64,000 nt of DNA from Saprospiraceae bacterium (lineage in GTDB: Bacteria > Bacteroidota > Bacteroidia > Chitinophagales > Saprospiraceae): assembly GCA_021604865.1 (NCBI GenBank), contig BQJU01000001.1:62001-126000 (forward strand). Direction: 5' to 3'. The position numbers were made by a program, and so were the translations under genes. Positions 54,222 through 61,656 of the stretch are shown in pieces (within the stretch, counting starts at the first letter, position 1; every line of letters begins with the position of its first letter). Below the pieces are notes generated by a model. That model saw nothing but the letters and a program-made list of their open reading frames with translations, searched no databases and was not told where the DNA came from.

Positions 54222-54551
54222 CTAGCATTGAAGTGCATCCAGAGAATCCTGGGAGTCATCAATAGCTTGTTGATAAGCTGCACGGTCTCCAACCGGCACA
54301 CAATTATCGAGATCTGCTGCGGCATTCAGATAATTTTGAACGGCCGTTTTGTATGCTTCGCAATTTTCTTGAGTTTGGTCTTGTGCGTAAGTCTGAGCTG
54401 CTGCTGATAAGTTGCTAGATTCTGCCTGTAGCTCCAGCGCATAATTAAAATTGTCTCCACAAGAACTACCATCATCATCTTTTTTACAGGAAGTGGCTAA
54501 GAATAGAGAGCATAAAATCAGGAAAGCTGAGAATTGAAAAAATCGGTTCAT
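54222..54551 (-). CDS. Small lipoprotein of unknown function
   Basis: A 109-residue predicted SPII lipoprotein: signal, lipobox LATSC with Cys22, then KKDDDGSSCG. The mature part is a short helical protein with three further cysteines at about 31, 63 and 84 and a C-terminal Cys, so disulphides are possible. Similar small helical lipoproteins are frequent in Bacteroidota. It converges on the LytTR operon with a terminator between. Function unknown. Confidence 0.8.
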   Translation of the reverse strand: MNRFFQFSAFLILCSLFLATSCKKDDDGSSCGDNFNYALELQAESSNLSAAAQTYAQDQTQENCEAYKTAVQNYLNAAADLDNCVPVGDRAAYQQAIDDSQDSLDALQC

Positions 54552-54584
54552 AATATAGTAGTGAATTTGGTTAAAAATTTTGGG

Positions 54585-54780
54585 ATTAAGATCTGGAGGT
54601 CGACTTTTGAAGCTACTCTGCTTGGCCGCGATTGATGAACCAATACTTTTTTTGAAGTGCGTCTAAGTTCACCCAAGACGAACGAAAAAGCAACGAAGTA
54701 TCATCGAAACAGTGATCTTTTGCGACCAAAATAGATTGCCCCAATTTTGCATCGGGTTAGTCTCCAAACAAACTATAAGG
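54585..54780. mobile_element. R1 element-like repeat, about 195 bp
   Basis: The left end is degenerate (ATCTGGAGGTCGACTTTTG) and the right end is CTCCAAACAAACTATAAGG (54762-54780). The interior shares AAGTATCATCGAAA and an AAGTTCACC stretch, in the same order, with the 45833-46126 copy. A diverged, partly deleted copy of the same element. Confidence 0.5.
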
Positions 54781-54842
54781 GCTCTTTTTTCGATTTTTAA
54801 ATACGAGCACGAAGATAATTATGAGCAGGTATAAGAACAAAT

Positions 54843-54947
54843 TTACTTTGTACTATTTTTTGGTAAAAGCAAAGGATCAGGCTTTTCTTCATGTGTAGCT
54901 TCTGGTATTTCTTTATCTCCTTTTTTATCCTCGCTTGTACGTGCCAT
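54843..54947 (-). CDS. Possible 34-residue small protein
   Basis: ATG at 54947, hydrophilic: MARTSEDKKGDKEIPEATHE, then a Pro/Leu-rich tail and stop at 54843. Directly after, in another frame, a membrane-type stretch is encoded (see findings). It has no known family, and the E2 promoter overlaps its start on the other strand. Low-confidence gene, recorded because nothing else explains this part. Confidence 0.25.
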   Translation of the reverse strand: MARTSEDKKGDKEIPEATHEEKPDPLLLPKNSTK

Positions 54948-54965
54948 TAAATTCAACTATTTTTG
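54935..54965 (+). promoter_or_regulatory. E2 promoter: TTG ... TATTTTTG
   Basis: TTG at 54935-54937 and TATTTTTG at 54958-54965 are separated by 20 bases, matching the Bacteroidota sigma-70 pattern. The leader to the ATG is about 125 bases. Confidence 0.6.
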
Positions 54966-55096
54966 CAGCGGAATTGCCTAACCAAGGACCTGAGGGTCCA
55001 AAACAACCAATTATTACCCTTCTTTGACAAATAGGGTGGTTAGTAGCTGACTTCAGAACACACTATTTGGCAAAGAACAATTATTACGAAGAAATT

Positions 55097-56428
55097 ATGG
55101 CTCAAGTAGAATTAATTATGCCCAAGATGGGGGAGAGTATCATGGAAGCCACCATCCTGAAATGGGTCAAACAAGTAGGGGATAAAGTAGAGGCTGATGA
55201 AACCATCCTCGAAATTGCCACCGACAAAGTGGATTCGGAAGTCCCTTCTCCAGTAGATGGCGTTATTGCAGAAATTCTGTTTCCGGAAGACGAGACAGTA
55301 GAAATCGGCAAGGTCATTGCGATTATTGCTACCGAAGGAGAATCCGTAAGCGCAAAACCAAGTCCGAGCATAGTAAAAGCCCCCACAGAGGAAAAAAATG
55401 GCCAAAATAATGGAATTGAATCCAATGTAAATGCTCCGGTGTTGGAAGCAGCTGTTACCTTGGGAGGCCCGGTGAAAAAATCCGCTCCCAGTGGCCGATT
55501 TTATTCTCCGCTGGTGCGGAATATCGCCAAAGAGGAAAAGATCAGTATGGGGGAATTGGAACAACTGGAGGGTAGCGGCCTGCAAGGTAGGGTTACCAAA
55601 AAGGATATCCTTGCTTACCTAGAAGACCGTACGCGCCCGGCTCAGTCTTCGCCCGCTCAACGCCAGGAAGCTCCAGCAGCATCTGTCAAAAAACAAGCTC
55701 CTGCTATCAGCACAGAGGGGAATGTCGAAATCATCGAAATGGACCGCATGCGTCGACTTATTGCCGATCACATGGTGATGTCCAAACACACCTCTCCACA
55801 CGTGACTTCTTTTATAGAAGCCGATGTTACGGACATTGTCAAATGGCGGGATAAGGTAAAACACTCATTCCAGCAACAACACGGTGAAAAAATCACTTTT
55901 ACACCGATATTTATTGAGGCCATTGCGAAGGCGATTGGTGATTTTCCAATGATTAATGTTTCGGTAGACGGATCAACGATTGTTCGCAAAAAAGACATCA
56001 ACATTGGCATGGCTGCGGCCTTACCAACTGGCAACTTGATTGTACCGGTGATCAAGGGCGCTGATCAACTCAATCTGCTAGGACTGACCAAGGCGGTAAA
56101 TGACCTGGCAGGTCGAGCCAGAAATAATAAACTCAAGCCTGAAGAAGTTCAGGGCGGTACTTTTACAGTGACTAATGTAGGCACCTTTGGCAATGTGATG
56201 GGAACCCCCATTATCAATCAGCCTCAGGCAGCAATAATGGCCGTTGGTGCCATTCGAAAAAAACCGGCAGTAGTAGAAACAGAATATGGTGACCTTATTG
56301 CGGTACGCCACATGATGTTCCTTTCCCTGTCTTATGATCACCGGGTTGTAGATGGTTTCCTCGGCGGTTCTTTCTTGCGCAAAGTAGGCGATTACCTGGA
56401 AGCTTTTGATCCAACACGAACAATTTGA
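55097..56428 (+). CDS. Branched-chain 2-oxoacid dehydrogenase E2 (lipoyl acyltransferase)
   Basis: 443 residues from the ATG at 55097 (MAQVELIMPKMGESIMEA); an upstream TTG at 55067 only lengthens it. Lipoyl domain at 1-75 with the modified lysine Lys44 in ATDKVDSEV. A linker, then a peripheral subunit-binding domain near 145-180 (YSPLVRNIAKEEKI, GRVTKKDILAYL). The catalytic domain (about 215-443) ends with LSYDHRVVDGFLGGSF. It transfers the acyl group from E1 to CoA. The matching E1 is at 33803-36247, on the same strand, not in an operon. A terminator follows. Confidence 0.95.
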   Translation: MAQVELIMPKMGESIMEATILKWVKQVGDKVEADETILEIATDKVDSEVPSPVDGVIAEILFPEDETVEIGKVIAIIATEGESVSAKPSPSIVKAPTEEKNGQNNGIESNVNAPVLEAAVTLGGPVKKSAPSGRFYSPLVRNIAKEEKISMGELEQLEGSGLQGRVTKKDILAYLEDRTRPAQSSPAQRQEAPAASVKKQAPAISTEGNVEIIEMDRMRRLIADHMVMSKHTSPHVTSFIEADVTDIVKWRDKVKHSFQQQHGEKITFTPIFIEAIAKAIGDFPMINVSVDGSTIVRKKDINIGMAAALPTGNLIVPVIKGADQLNLLGLTKAVNDLAGRARNNKLKPEEVQGGTFTVTNVGTFGNVMGTPIINQPQAAIMAVGAIRKKPAVVETEYGDLIAVRHMMFLSLSYDHRVVDGFLGGSFLRKVGDYLEAFDPTRTI

Positions 56429-56518
56429 TAGCTGGAAAACAGCGGTGCATTTGAGAACTTGCTTTTGAGCAAAATATTAGGTAATGTATCAACGTTTTTA
56501 ACGTGTCTATAGAATAAT

Positions 56519-56553
56519 GGAAAGATGTCATGAGGTGATCACGACATCTTTCC
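56519..56553 (+). terminator. Hairpin after E2 gene
   Basis: GGAAAGATGTC pairs exactly with GACATCTTTCC around a 13-base loop, 91 bases after the E2 stop, and it is followed by an AT-rich CATTTTAT. It lies just before the next gene's ATG, so it may also affect that gene's leader. Confidence 0.6.
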
Positions 56554-56580
56554 CATTTTATAGTTTTCTAAAGGAACAAT

Positions 56581-58743
56581 ATGAGGAGATTCCAGATTAT
56601 TTTCATCTTTCTGACGGTAGTCACCACCTTATCGGCCCAAAGCGCATCGGAAAAAATGCGTCAGGCCAAAGAATTTATTTATCACGCCAATTACGATAAT
56701 GCCCTGGCGGTGCTGACCAGCTCCAAGCAGCTTAGCCGGAACGATAAAGAGGGTCGTTTCCTGATTGCCGTTTGTTATTACCAATTAAATGATCTGGATA
56801 AAGCCCTGACCTCCCTCACACAACAAGTAGAAGAAGAACGATCTCCTTATCCGGAATCCTGGCTGTACCTTGGGAAAATTTATCATGCCCAAAATCGCTT
56901 TGATGAGGCATCCCGCTACTATAAATTGTATCTTAAAACCATTCGTCCCGACCACCCACACCGGAATATGGTGCGGGAGGAAATACGGCGTGCGGCCAAT
57001 GGTTTGGAACTGCAATACCACGAGCAATTGGCCGTAGTAGAGAACCTGGGCCCGGGCGTCAATACTTCCGGGGATGAATTTGCCCCCGTCTTGAGCCCCA
57101 ATTTTGTAGATAAAATATATTTTTCGTCTATTCGCCAAGGTAATACCGGCGGAGCCCGCAATGAACATGGCCGTCCTGATGACCGGCTCGGTCATTTTTT
57201 CAGTGATATGTTTAGCTGTCAGATTACCGCCAATGGCTGGGGAGCTACGACACCTTTGCACTACCTGCTTAATAGCCCAAAGAATGAAGTTTTGCTAGAT
57301 TTTAATGGCGATGGTAGTGTGCTCTTTTATTTCAAAAGCTGGTCCTTGATTAACGGTGATATTGTTATAGATACTTTTAAAACGGTTGAAACCCGTACCC
57401 TCAGTTCCACTCCTTTACAAAGCCAGCTAAATTCAAATATTGGGGATGATGGTTTGTATCTTTACAATGATACCCTGATGTTTTTTGCCAGTCGGCGGGC
57501 CGGTGGTTATGGCGGTTATGACTTGTACCGTTCTTCGTTGGTTAATGGGCGATGGACTCCAGCTGAAAACCTGGGGCCAGATGTCAACTCGCCTTTTGAT
57601 GAAAGTACCCCTTTCCTTTCACGGGATGGTATTACCCTTTATTTTAGTTCCAACAACAGCCACCTGAGTATTGGTGGATTTGATGTTTTTAAATCGGTTT
57701 ATAATGGACGTTCTAACCGTTGGACTACGCCATTTAATCTTGGTTTGCCTATTAATTCCAGTTCGGATGACACCCATTTTCGCATTAGTAGAGATGGATT
57801 TTCGGCCTTTTTTGCCTCTTCTCGCAAGGATGGTTTCGGCCAACGTGACTTATATGTAGCCTATTTTGAAAACTTTCTCCCAGAAATGGAACCGCCTCAG
57901 ATTGTATATTACGAGCCCGAAATCACGCCTGAGCAACAGCCAATTTCTGTGGCAACTCCTCCGGCGGACTTTGATACGCCTACGTTTAATAATGAAGACA
58001 CATTTCAGGCAAGCACGATACCAGAACCACCAGTCATCATTACTGAACCGAAAGTTACAAAGCCAGCTGGCTTCAAAGCACTAAACTTTAATGATGTATC
58101 GGAAGTAGTAACTCAAGGTCAGGAAACGCTGGATAGAACCGCTCAAATATTGCTTCAAAACCCAAACCTGAATCTGGTATTTACCGCCTATACCCATGGC
58201 GACTCTCCTCTGACAAACCGACTTTTTGATGCCATTACTGCTGCGGAAAATGCCTCGAAATATTTGTTAAACCGAGGTGTTTCTGCTAAACAAATTTTCA
58301 TGCGGGCACTCAAAGGAAATGCCTCATCTAATCCCAAATTGGGTCTGGAATTTGGGTTTACCAATACCCTGGACTTATCCAACCCCTCTGCTGTACCAGT
58401 CATTGGTGATGGATATCAATCCCTTGTTTTGGGATTAACCACTAATCAGGCGCTGTGTTATAAAGTGCAGATTGCCTCTTTAAAAGGATCCTTCTCCAAT
58501 CAGGCACTCAATAATTATCCCAATGCTATGGTAGAAAAAGTTCCCGACTTCGATTATTACCGCTATACCTTGGGCGCTTTTACAACTTATGCAGAAGCTT
58601 ATGCCTTCCGGAGACAAATTCTATCTGCGGGTTTTTCCGGCGCCTATGTCGTACCTTACCTCTATGGACGGCGTGCAGACAAATACGAAGTCAAACGATC
58701 CGTAGGTCTCTTCCCTGACTTAAGAAAGTACCTCGGTGAATAA
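56581..58743 (+). CDS. TPR/PD40/OmpA-like/SPOR envelope protein (PorE-like architecture)
   Basis: A 720-residue exported protein with a signal peptide to about residue 20. TPR units at about 25-150 (AKEFIYHANYDNALAVL, YPESWLYLGKIYHAQNRFDEASRYYKLYL). PD40 propeller segments at about 165-440 (EFAPVLSPNFVDKIYFSSIRQG, TPFLSRDGITLYFSSNN, HFRISRDGFSAFFASSRKDGFG). An OmpA-like region at about 490-600 has lost key residues of the peptidoglycan-binding site. Residues about 625-695 are SPOR-like (YKVQIASLKGSFS, YTLGAFTTYAEAYAFRRQIL). The TPR-PD40-OmpA order resembles T9SS PorE. A periplasmic scaffold is inferred. Confidence 0.85.
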   Translation: MRRFQIIFIFLTVVTTLSAQSASEKMRQAKEFIYHANYDNALAVLTSSKQLSRNDKEGRFLIAVCYYQLNDLDKALTSLTQQVEEERSPYPESWLYLGKIYHAQNRFDEASRYYKLYLKTIRPDHPHRNMVREEIRRAANGLELQYHEQLAVVENLGPGVNTSGDEFAPVLSPNFVDKIYFSSIRQGNTGGARNEHGRPDDRLGHFFSDMFSCQITANGWGATTPLHYLLNSPKNEVLLDFNGDGSVLFYFKSWSLINGDIVIDTFKTVETRTLSSTPLQSQLNSNIGDDGLYLYNDTLMFFASRRAGGYGGYDLYRSSLVNGRWTPAENLGPDVNSPFDESTPFLSRDGITLYFSSNNSHLSIGGFDVFKSVYNGRSNRWTTPFNLGLPINSSSDDTHFRISRDGFSAFFASSRKDGFGQRDLYVAYFENFLPEMEPPQIVYYEPEITPEQQPISVATPPADFDTPTFNNEDTFQASTIPEPPVIITEPKVTKPAGFKALNFNDVSEVVTQGQETLDRTAQILLQNPNLNLVFTAYTHGDSPLTNRLFDAITAAENASKYLLNRGVSAKQIFMRALKGNASSNPKLGLEFGFTNTLDLSNPSAVPVIGDGYQSLVLGLTTNQALCYKVQIASLKGSFSNQALNNYPNAMVEKVPDFDYYRYTLGAFTTYAEAYAFRRQILSAGFSGAYVVPYLYGRRADKYEVKRSVGLFPDLRKYLGE

Positions 58744-59021
58744 TCCATCCTGTAGGATTCAGAAAAAAGCTTATTTTTGCAAACGGTACGGAAGTCCCGG
58801 CCTGATAAATTAGGACTTGACTTTCAATCTTATAGCAATTTTTAAATCATTTTCCGCTTTTCTGAAAGGCAGCCTGGAGGTATGTTTGCCGAGAAGCACA
58901 TAGTTGATTTACAACTCTATTATTCAAGATTTTTGGTTTTAATCGGAGCGCCATCATCAAATGATCTAATGAACCACTGGTTCGGCCCTCTTGATGATTG
59001 CCTCCAACTTAATTTGTTGAA

Positions 59022-59576
59022 ATGAAGCATATTGATTTTTTGCGAGAAGGTCTAAAAAACCTCAAAACCGTTGGAACCCTTACCCGTAGTTCTAAGTACT
59101 TGTGCAAAAACATGGTGAAGCACGTTAATTTTGATGACGCTGAACTTATTGTTGAATTAGGCGCTGGCGATGGGGTCATTACAAAATATATTCTTGAAGG
59201 AATGACTGGCAAGACTCGTTTATTGACCTTTGAGGTAAATAGTCGCTTTTGCGAAGAGCTTCGGGATATTAACGATGATCGGCTAGTAGTAGCAGAGGAT
59301 TCTGCTGAAAACCTGGGTAAACACCTGGAACAATTGGGGACAAACAAAGTAGACTATATCATTTCTGCTATTCCTTTTGTTGCACTGCCTAAGGAACTTG
59401 GCTATACCATTATCCAGGAATGTTTTAATCACCTAAAGAAAGGAGGCCTATTTATTCAGGTCCACTATTCATTGCTCTCAAAAAATGTTTACGAAAATAT
59501 TTTTGGCAATGTTGATATTAATTTTGTTCCGATCAATGTGCCACCCGCATTTGTATTGGTCAGTGAAAAGCGATAG
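59022..59576 (+). CDS. Class I SAM methyltransferase, PmtA-like
   Basis: A 184-residue cytoplasmic methyltransferase. SAM-binding ELGAGDG at 45-51, then FEVNSRFCEEL for the ribose-binding acid. The SAIPFVALP motif is the characteristic of phospholipid N-methyltransferases (PmtA) and rRNA-dimethylase-like proteins. It could methylate phosphatidylethanolamine, but phospholipid head groups are not proven. Closely followed by the sugar dehydrogenase gene (71 bases), no operon evidence. Confidence 0.85.
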   Translation: MKHIDFLREGLKNLKTVGTLTRSSKYLCKNMVKHVNFDDAELIVELGAGDGVITKYILEGMTGKTRLLTFEVNSRFCEELRDINDDRLVVAEDSAENLGKHLEQLGTNKVDYIISAIPFVALPKELGYTIIQECFNHLKKGGLFIQVHYSLLSKNVYENIFGNVDINFVPINVPPAFVLVSEKR

Positions 59577-59647
59577 AATTTGCTACTTATTGTGGAAGTT
59601 GACGAACACTTTTGACATGGCCTCGTTATGAATAAAACACCCTGCTC

Positions 59648-60787
59648 ATGAAATCCTTATGCTGCCTTTTATGCATTATTCTGCTTTGTGGTGCCTGTAC
59701 TTACAACCCACCTAAAGATGACACCGTCGACAAAAGCAATTTACCTCTGGAACGTATTAACCTTCCCGATGGGTTCAAAATAACCATTTTTGCTGATAGT
59801 TTGACCAATGCCCGCTCGATGGACCTATCTCCTAGCGGTACCCTTTTTGTCGGCACCAGAGGAGAAGATAAGGTATACGCTTTACGCGATACGGATGGTG
59901 ATTTCAAAGCTGATGAGCGGTATGTGATTGCTACAGGATTGAAAATGCCTAATGGCGTTGCTTTCCACAATGGTGATTTGTATGTGGCTGAGGTTAGCCG
60001 TATCCTCAAGTACGAAAATATTGAAAGCCAACTTGCCAATCCACCCCAACCGGTAGTTGTTTATGACCAATATCCAACAGAAACGCATCACGGCTGGAAG
60101 TTTATCGCTTTCGGCCCTGATGGGAAACTCTATGTGCCGGTAGGTGCTCCATGTAACATCTGTGAATCTGAAGAGCCGATTTTTGCCTCAATAACCCGCA
60201 TGAACCCCGATGGAACAGGCATGGAGGTGATTCAACACGGAGTACGCAATACGGTTGGGTTTACCTGGCACCCACAAAGCGGGGAGCTATGGTTTACGGA
60301 TAATGGCCGCGATATGATGGGTGACGATGTGCCTGCCTGTGAACTCAATCGTGCCCCTGAAGATGGTATGCATTTCGGCTACCCCTACTGCCACCAGGGC
60401 GACCTGCCCGACCCCAAATTCGGAGAAGGTCAAAATTGTTCCGAATTTACGCCTCCAGCACGCAAATTGGGGCCGCATGTAGCTCCCCTAGGCATAGAAT
60501 TCTATACAGGTAACCAATTTCCGGAAAGCTATAAAAATCAAATCCTTATTGCTGAGCATGGTTCCTGGAACCGTAGCAAAAAGATCGGCTACCGCGTGAT
60601 GCTCGTTACCCTGGACGAAAATCAGCAAGCTACCGACTACAAACCATTTGCCGATGGCTGGCTTGATGAAGCGACAGATGAAGCTTGGGGTCGCCCCGTT
60701 GATTTGGAGTTTTTGCCTGATGGATCTATGCTAGTGTCCGATGATTTTGCGGATGTGATTTATCGGATTGCTTATACTGGCGGGTAG
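59648..60787 (+). CDS. PQQ-type sugar dehydrogenase (sorbosone dehydrogenase-like) lipoprotein
   Basis: A 379-residue six-bladed propeller lipoprotein. Signal, lipobox LCGAC with Cys17. Blades contain DLSPSGTLFVGTRGEDKVY, LKMPNGVAFHNGDLYVAEV, FGPDGKLYVPVGAPCN, NTVGFTWHPQSGELWFTDNGRDMMGD and FADVIYRIAY. This matches soluble glucose/sorbosone dehydrogenases that oxidise a sugar or polyol with PQQ and a calcium ion. PQQ biosynthesis genes are not in the window. Whether this protein binds PQQ is an inference. Location: periplasmic side, membrane-anchored. Confidence 0.88.
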   Translation: MKSLCCLLCIILLCGACTYNPPKDDTVDKSNLPLERINLPDGFKITIFADSLTNARSMDLSPSGTLFVGTRGEDKVYALRDTDGDFKADERYVIATGLKMPNGVAFHNGDLYVAEVSRILKYENIESQLANPPQPVVVYDQYPTETHHGWKFIAFGPDGKLYVPVGAPCNICESEEPIFASITRMNPDGTGMEVIQHGVRNTVGFTWHPQSGELWFTDNGRDMMGDDVPACELNRAPEDGMHFGYPYCHQGDLPDPKFGEGQNCSEFTPPARKLGPHVAPLGIEFYTGNQFPESYKNQILIAEHGSWNRSKKIGYRVMLVTLDENQQATDYKPFADGWLDEATDEAWGRPVDLEFLPDGSMLVSDDFADVIYRIAYTGG

Positions 60788-60853
60788 TAGGAATGGGGAA
60801 GGAGGCGCGATCACCTATCTTCCTTATCGCAGACTTTCTCCATCAACAATTAC

Positions 60854-60876
60854 GAGCTTGTTTGAAGGCCAACCTT
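60854..60876 (+). repeat. Repeat R1 fragment
   Basis: GAGCTTGTTTGAAGGCCAAC followed by CTT, one base from the consensus (GAGCTTGTTTGGAGGCCAAC). It lies in the gap between convergent genes; only one end is recognisable. Confidence 0.55.
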
Positions 60877-60930
60877 GTGGTATCGGTCCAATAATTCTAG
60901 ACCGCAGGCTTGTGGATGGAATTTATACCT

Positions 60931-61590
60931 CTAATTATTACTCACTTTCACAATTAGGCTACTCACCTCAATTCTCTCTCCACTCACCACCTGAGCAGGT
61001 TCCTCTTTTTCTAAAACCTCTCTAACCGTAAACCCATTTTGGGTCACCAGGTCTATTAATTCATCTTTAGAAAACAGTTGAAATCCACCCACTCGTACAA
61101 ACGGATATTTAGCCATCATCGATTTGGGACGGACGGCAATGGCCAGTTGCCCCTGTGGTTTCATTACCCGTCTGAATTCTGCAAAAACGGCTTCAGGGTC
61201 TTCCCAAAAGTAGAGTGTATTCACGGTAAAAATCTTATCAACAGAATCATTTTTCAGTGGCATTTTCGCGGCTTCAGACAGATGAAATTTTGCCTGACCT
61301 GATTGAATGAAAGCGGCATTCCTTTTGCTAGCTTCTTCAATCATGGCTTCCGAAAAATCACAGCCAGTATACTGAACGTCAGGAGCAATCCCCAGTATTT
61401 CCGGCACAAAGAATCCATTGCCCATCCCAATTTCCAAAATATGCTCTCCAGGCTTAATATCCAGAAAAGCTATAGTATATCGATTGATCAGCGCATTACC
61501 TTCGTTCATTTTTTCGGCTACCTGAAGGGCATATTCTCCTTCGGGTTTACGAAGTTGCTGGGCGACTGTTTTTAGCGTTTTGTTGTCCAT
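60931..61590 (-). CDS. Class I SAM-dependent methyltransferase
   Basis: A 219-residue cytoplasmic methyltransferase with the Methyltransf_11 layout: ILEIGMGNG at 51-59, YTGCDFSEAMIEEA next, FTVNTLYFWEDPEAVFAEFRRVMKPQGQLAIAV. It transfers a methyl group from SAM to an unknown small molecule; similarity to ubiquinone/menaquinone-type enzymes is general only. It sits alone between the sugar dehydrogenase (convergent) and mfd (same strand, 67 bases). Confidence 0.9.
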   Translation of the reverse strand: MDNKTLKTVAQQLRKPEGEYALQVAEKMNEGNALINRYTIAFLDIKPGEHILEIGMGNGFFVPEILGIAPDVQYTGCDFSEAMIEEASKRNAAFIQSGQAKFHLSEAAKMPLKNDSVDKIFTVNTLYFWEDPEAVFAEFRRVMKPQGQLAIAVRPKSMMAKYPFVRVGGFQLFSKDELIDLVTQNGFTVREVLEKEEPAQVVSGERIEVSSLIVKVSNN

Positions 61591-61656
61591 TTAAAAGAAT
61601 CTAATGCTATAATTTTCTAGTGCTCCTTCAAAGAAGCGGATCAAAGCTAAATTCAC

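Larger units (their letters stand above)
54552..55096. other. 545-base gap before E2 gene
   Basis: Holds an R1 element-like repeat (54585-54780), a small antisense open frame (54843-54947) and the E2 promoter (54935-54965). A short GC hairpin (GGACCTGAGGGTCC) lies near 54986-55000 in the leader of E2. Confidence 0.5.

Noticed and set aside
60768-61025. 85-residue plus-strand open frame after the sugar dehydrogenase
   Set aside because: It overlaps the 3' end of two real genes and repeat R1, with no start signal or family.
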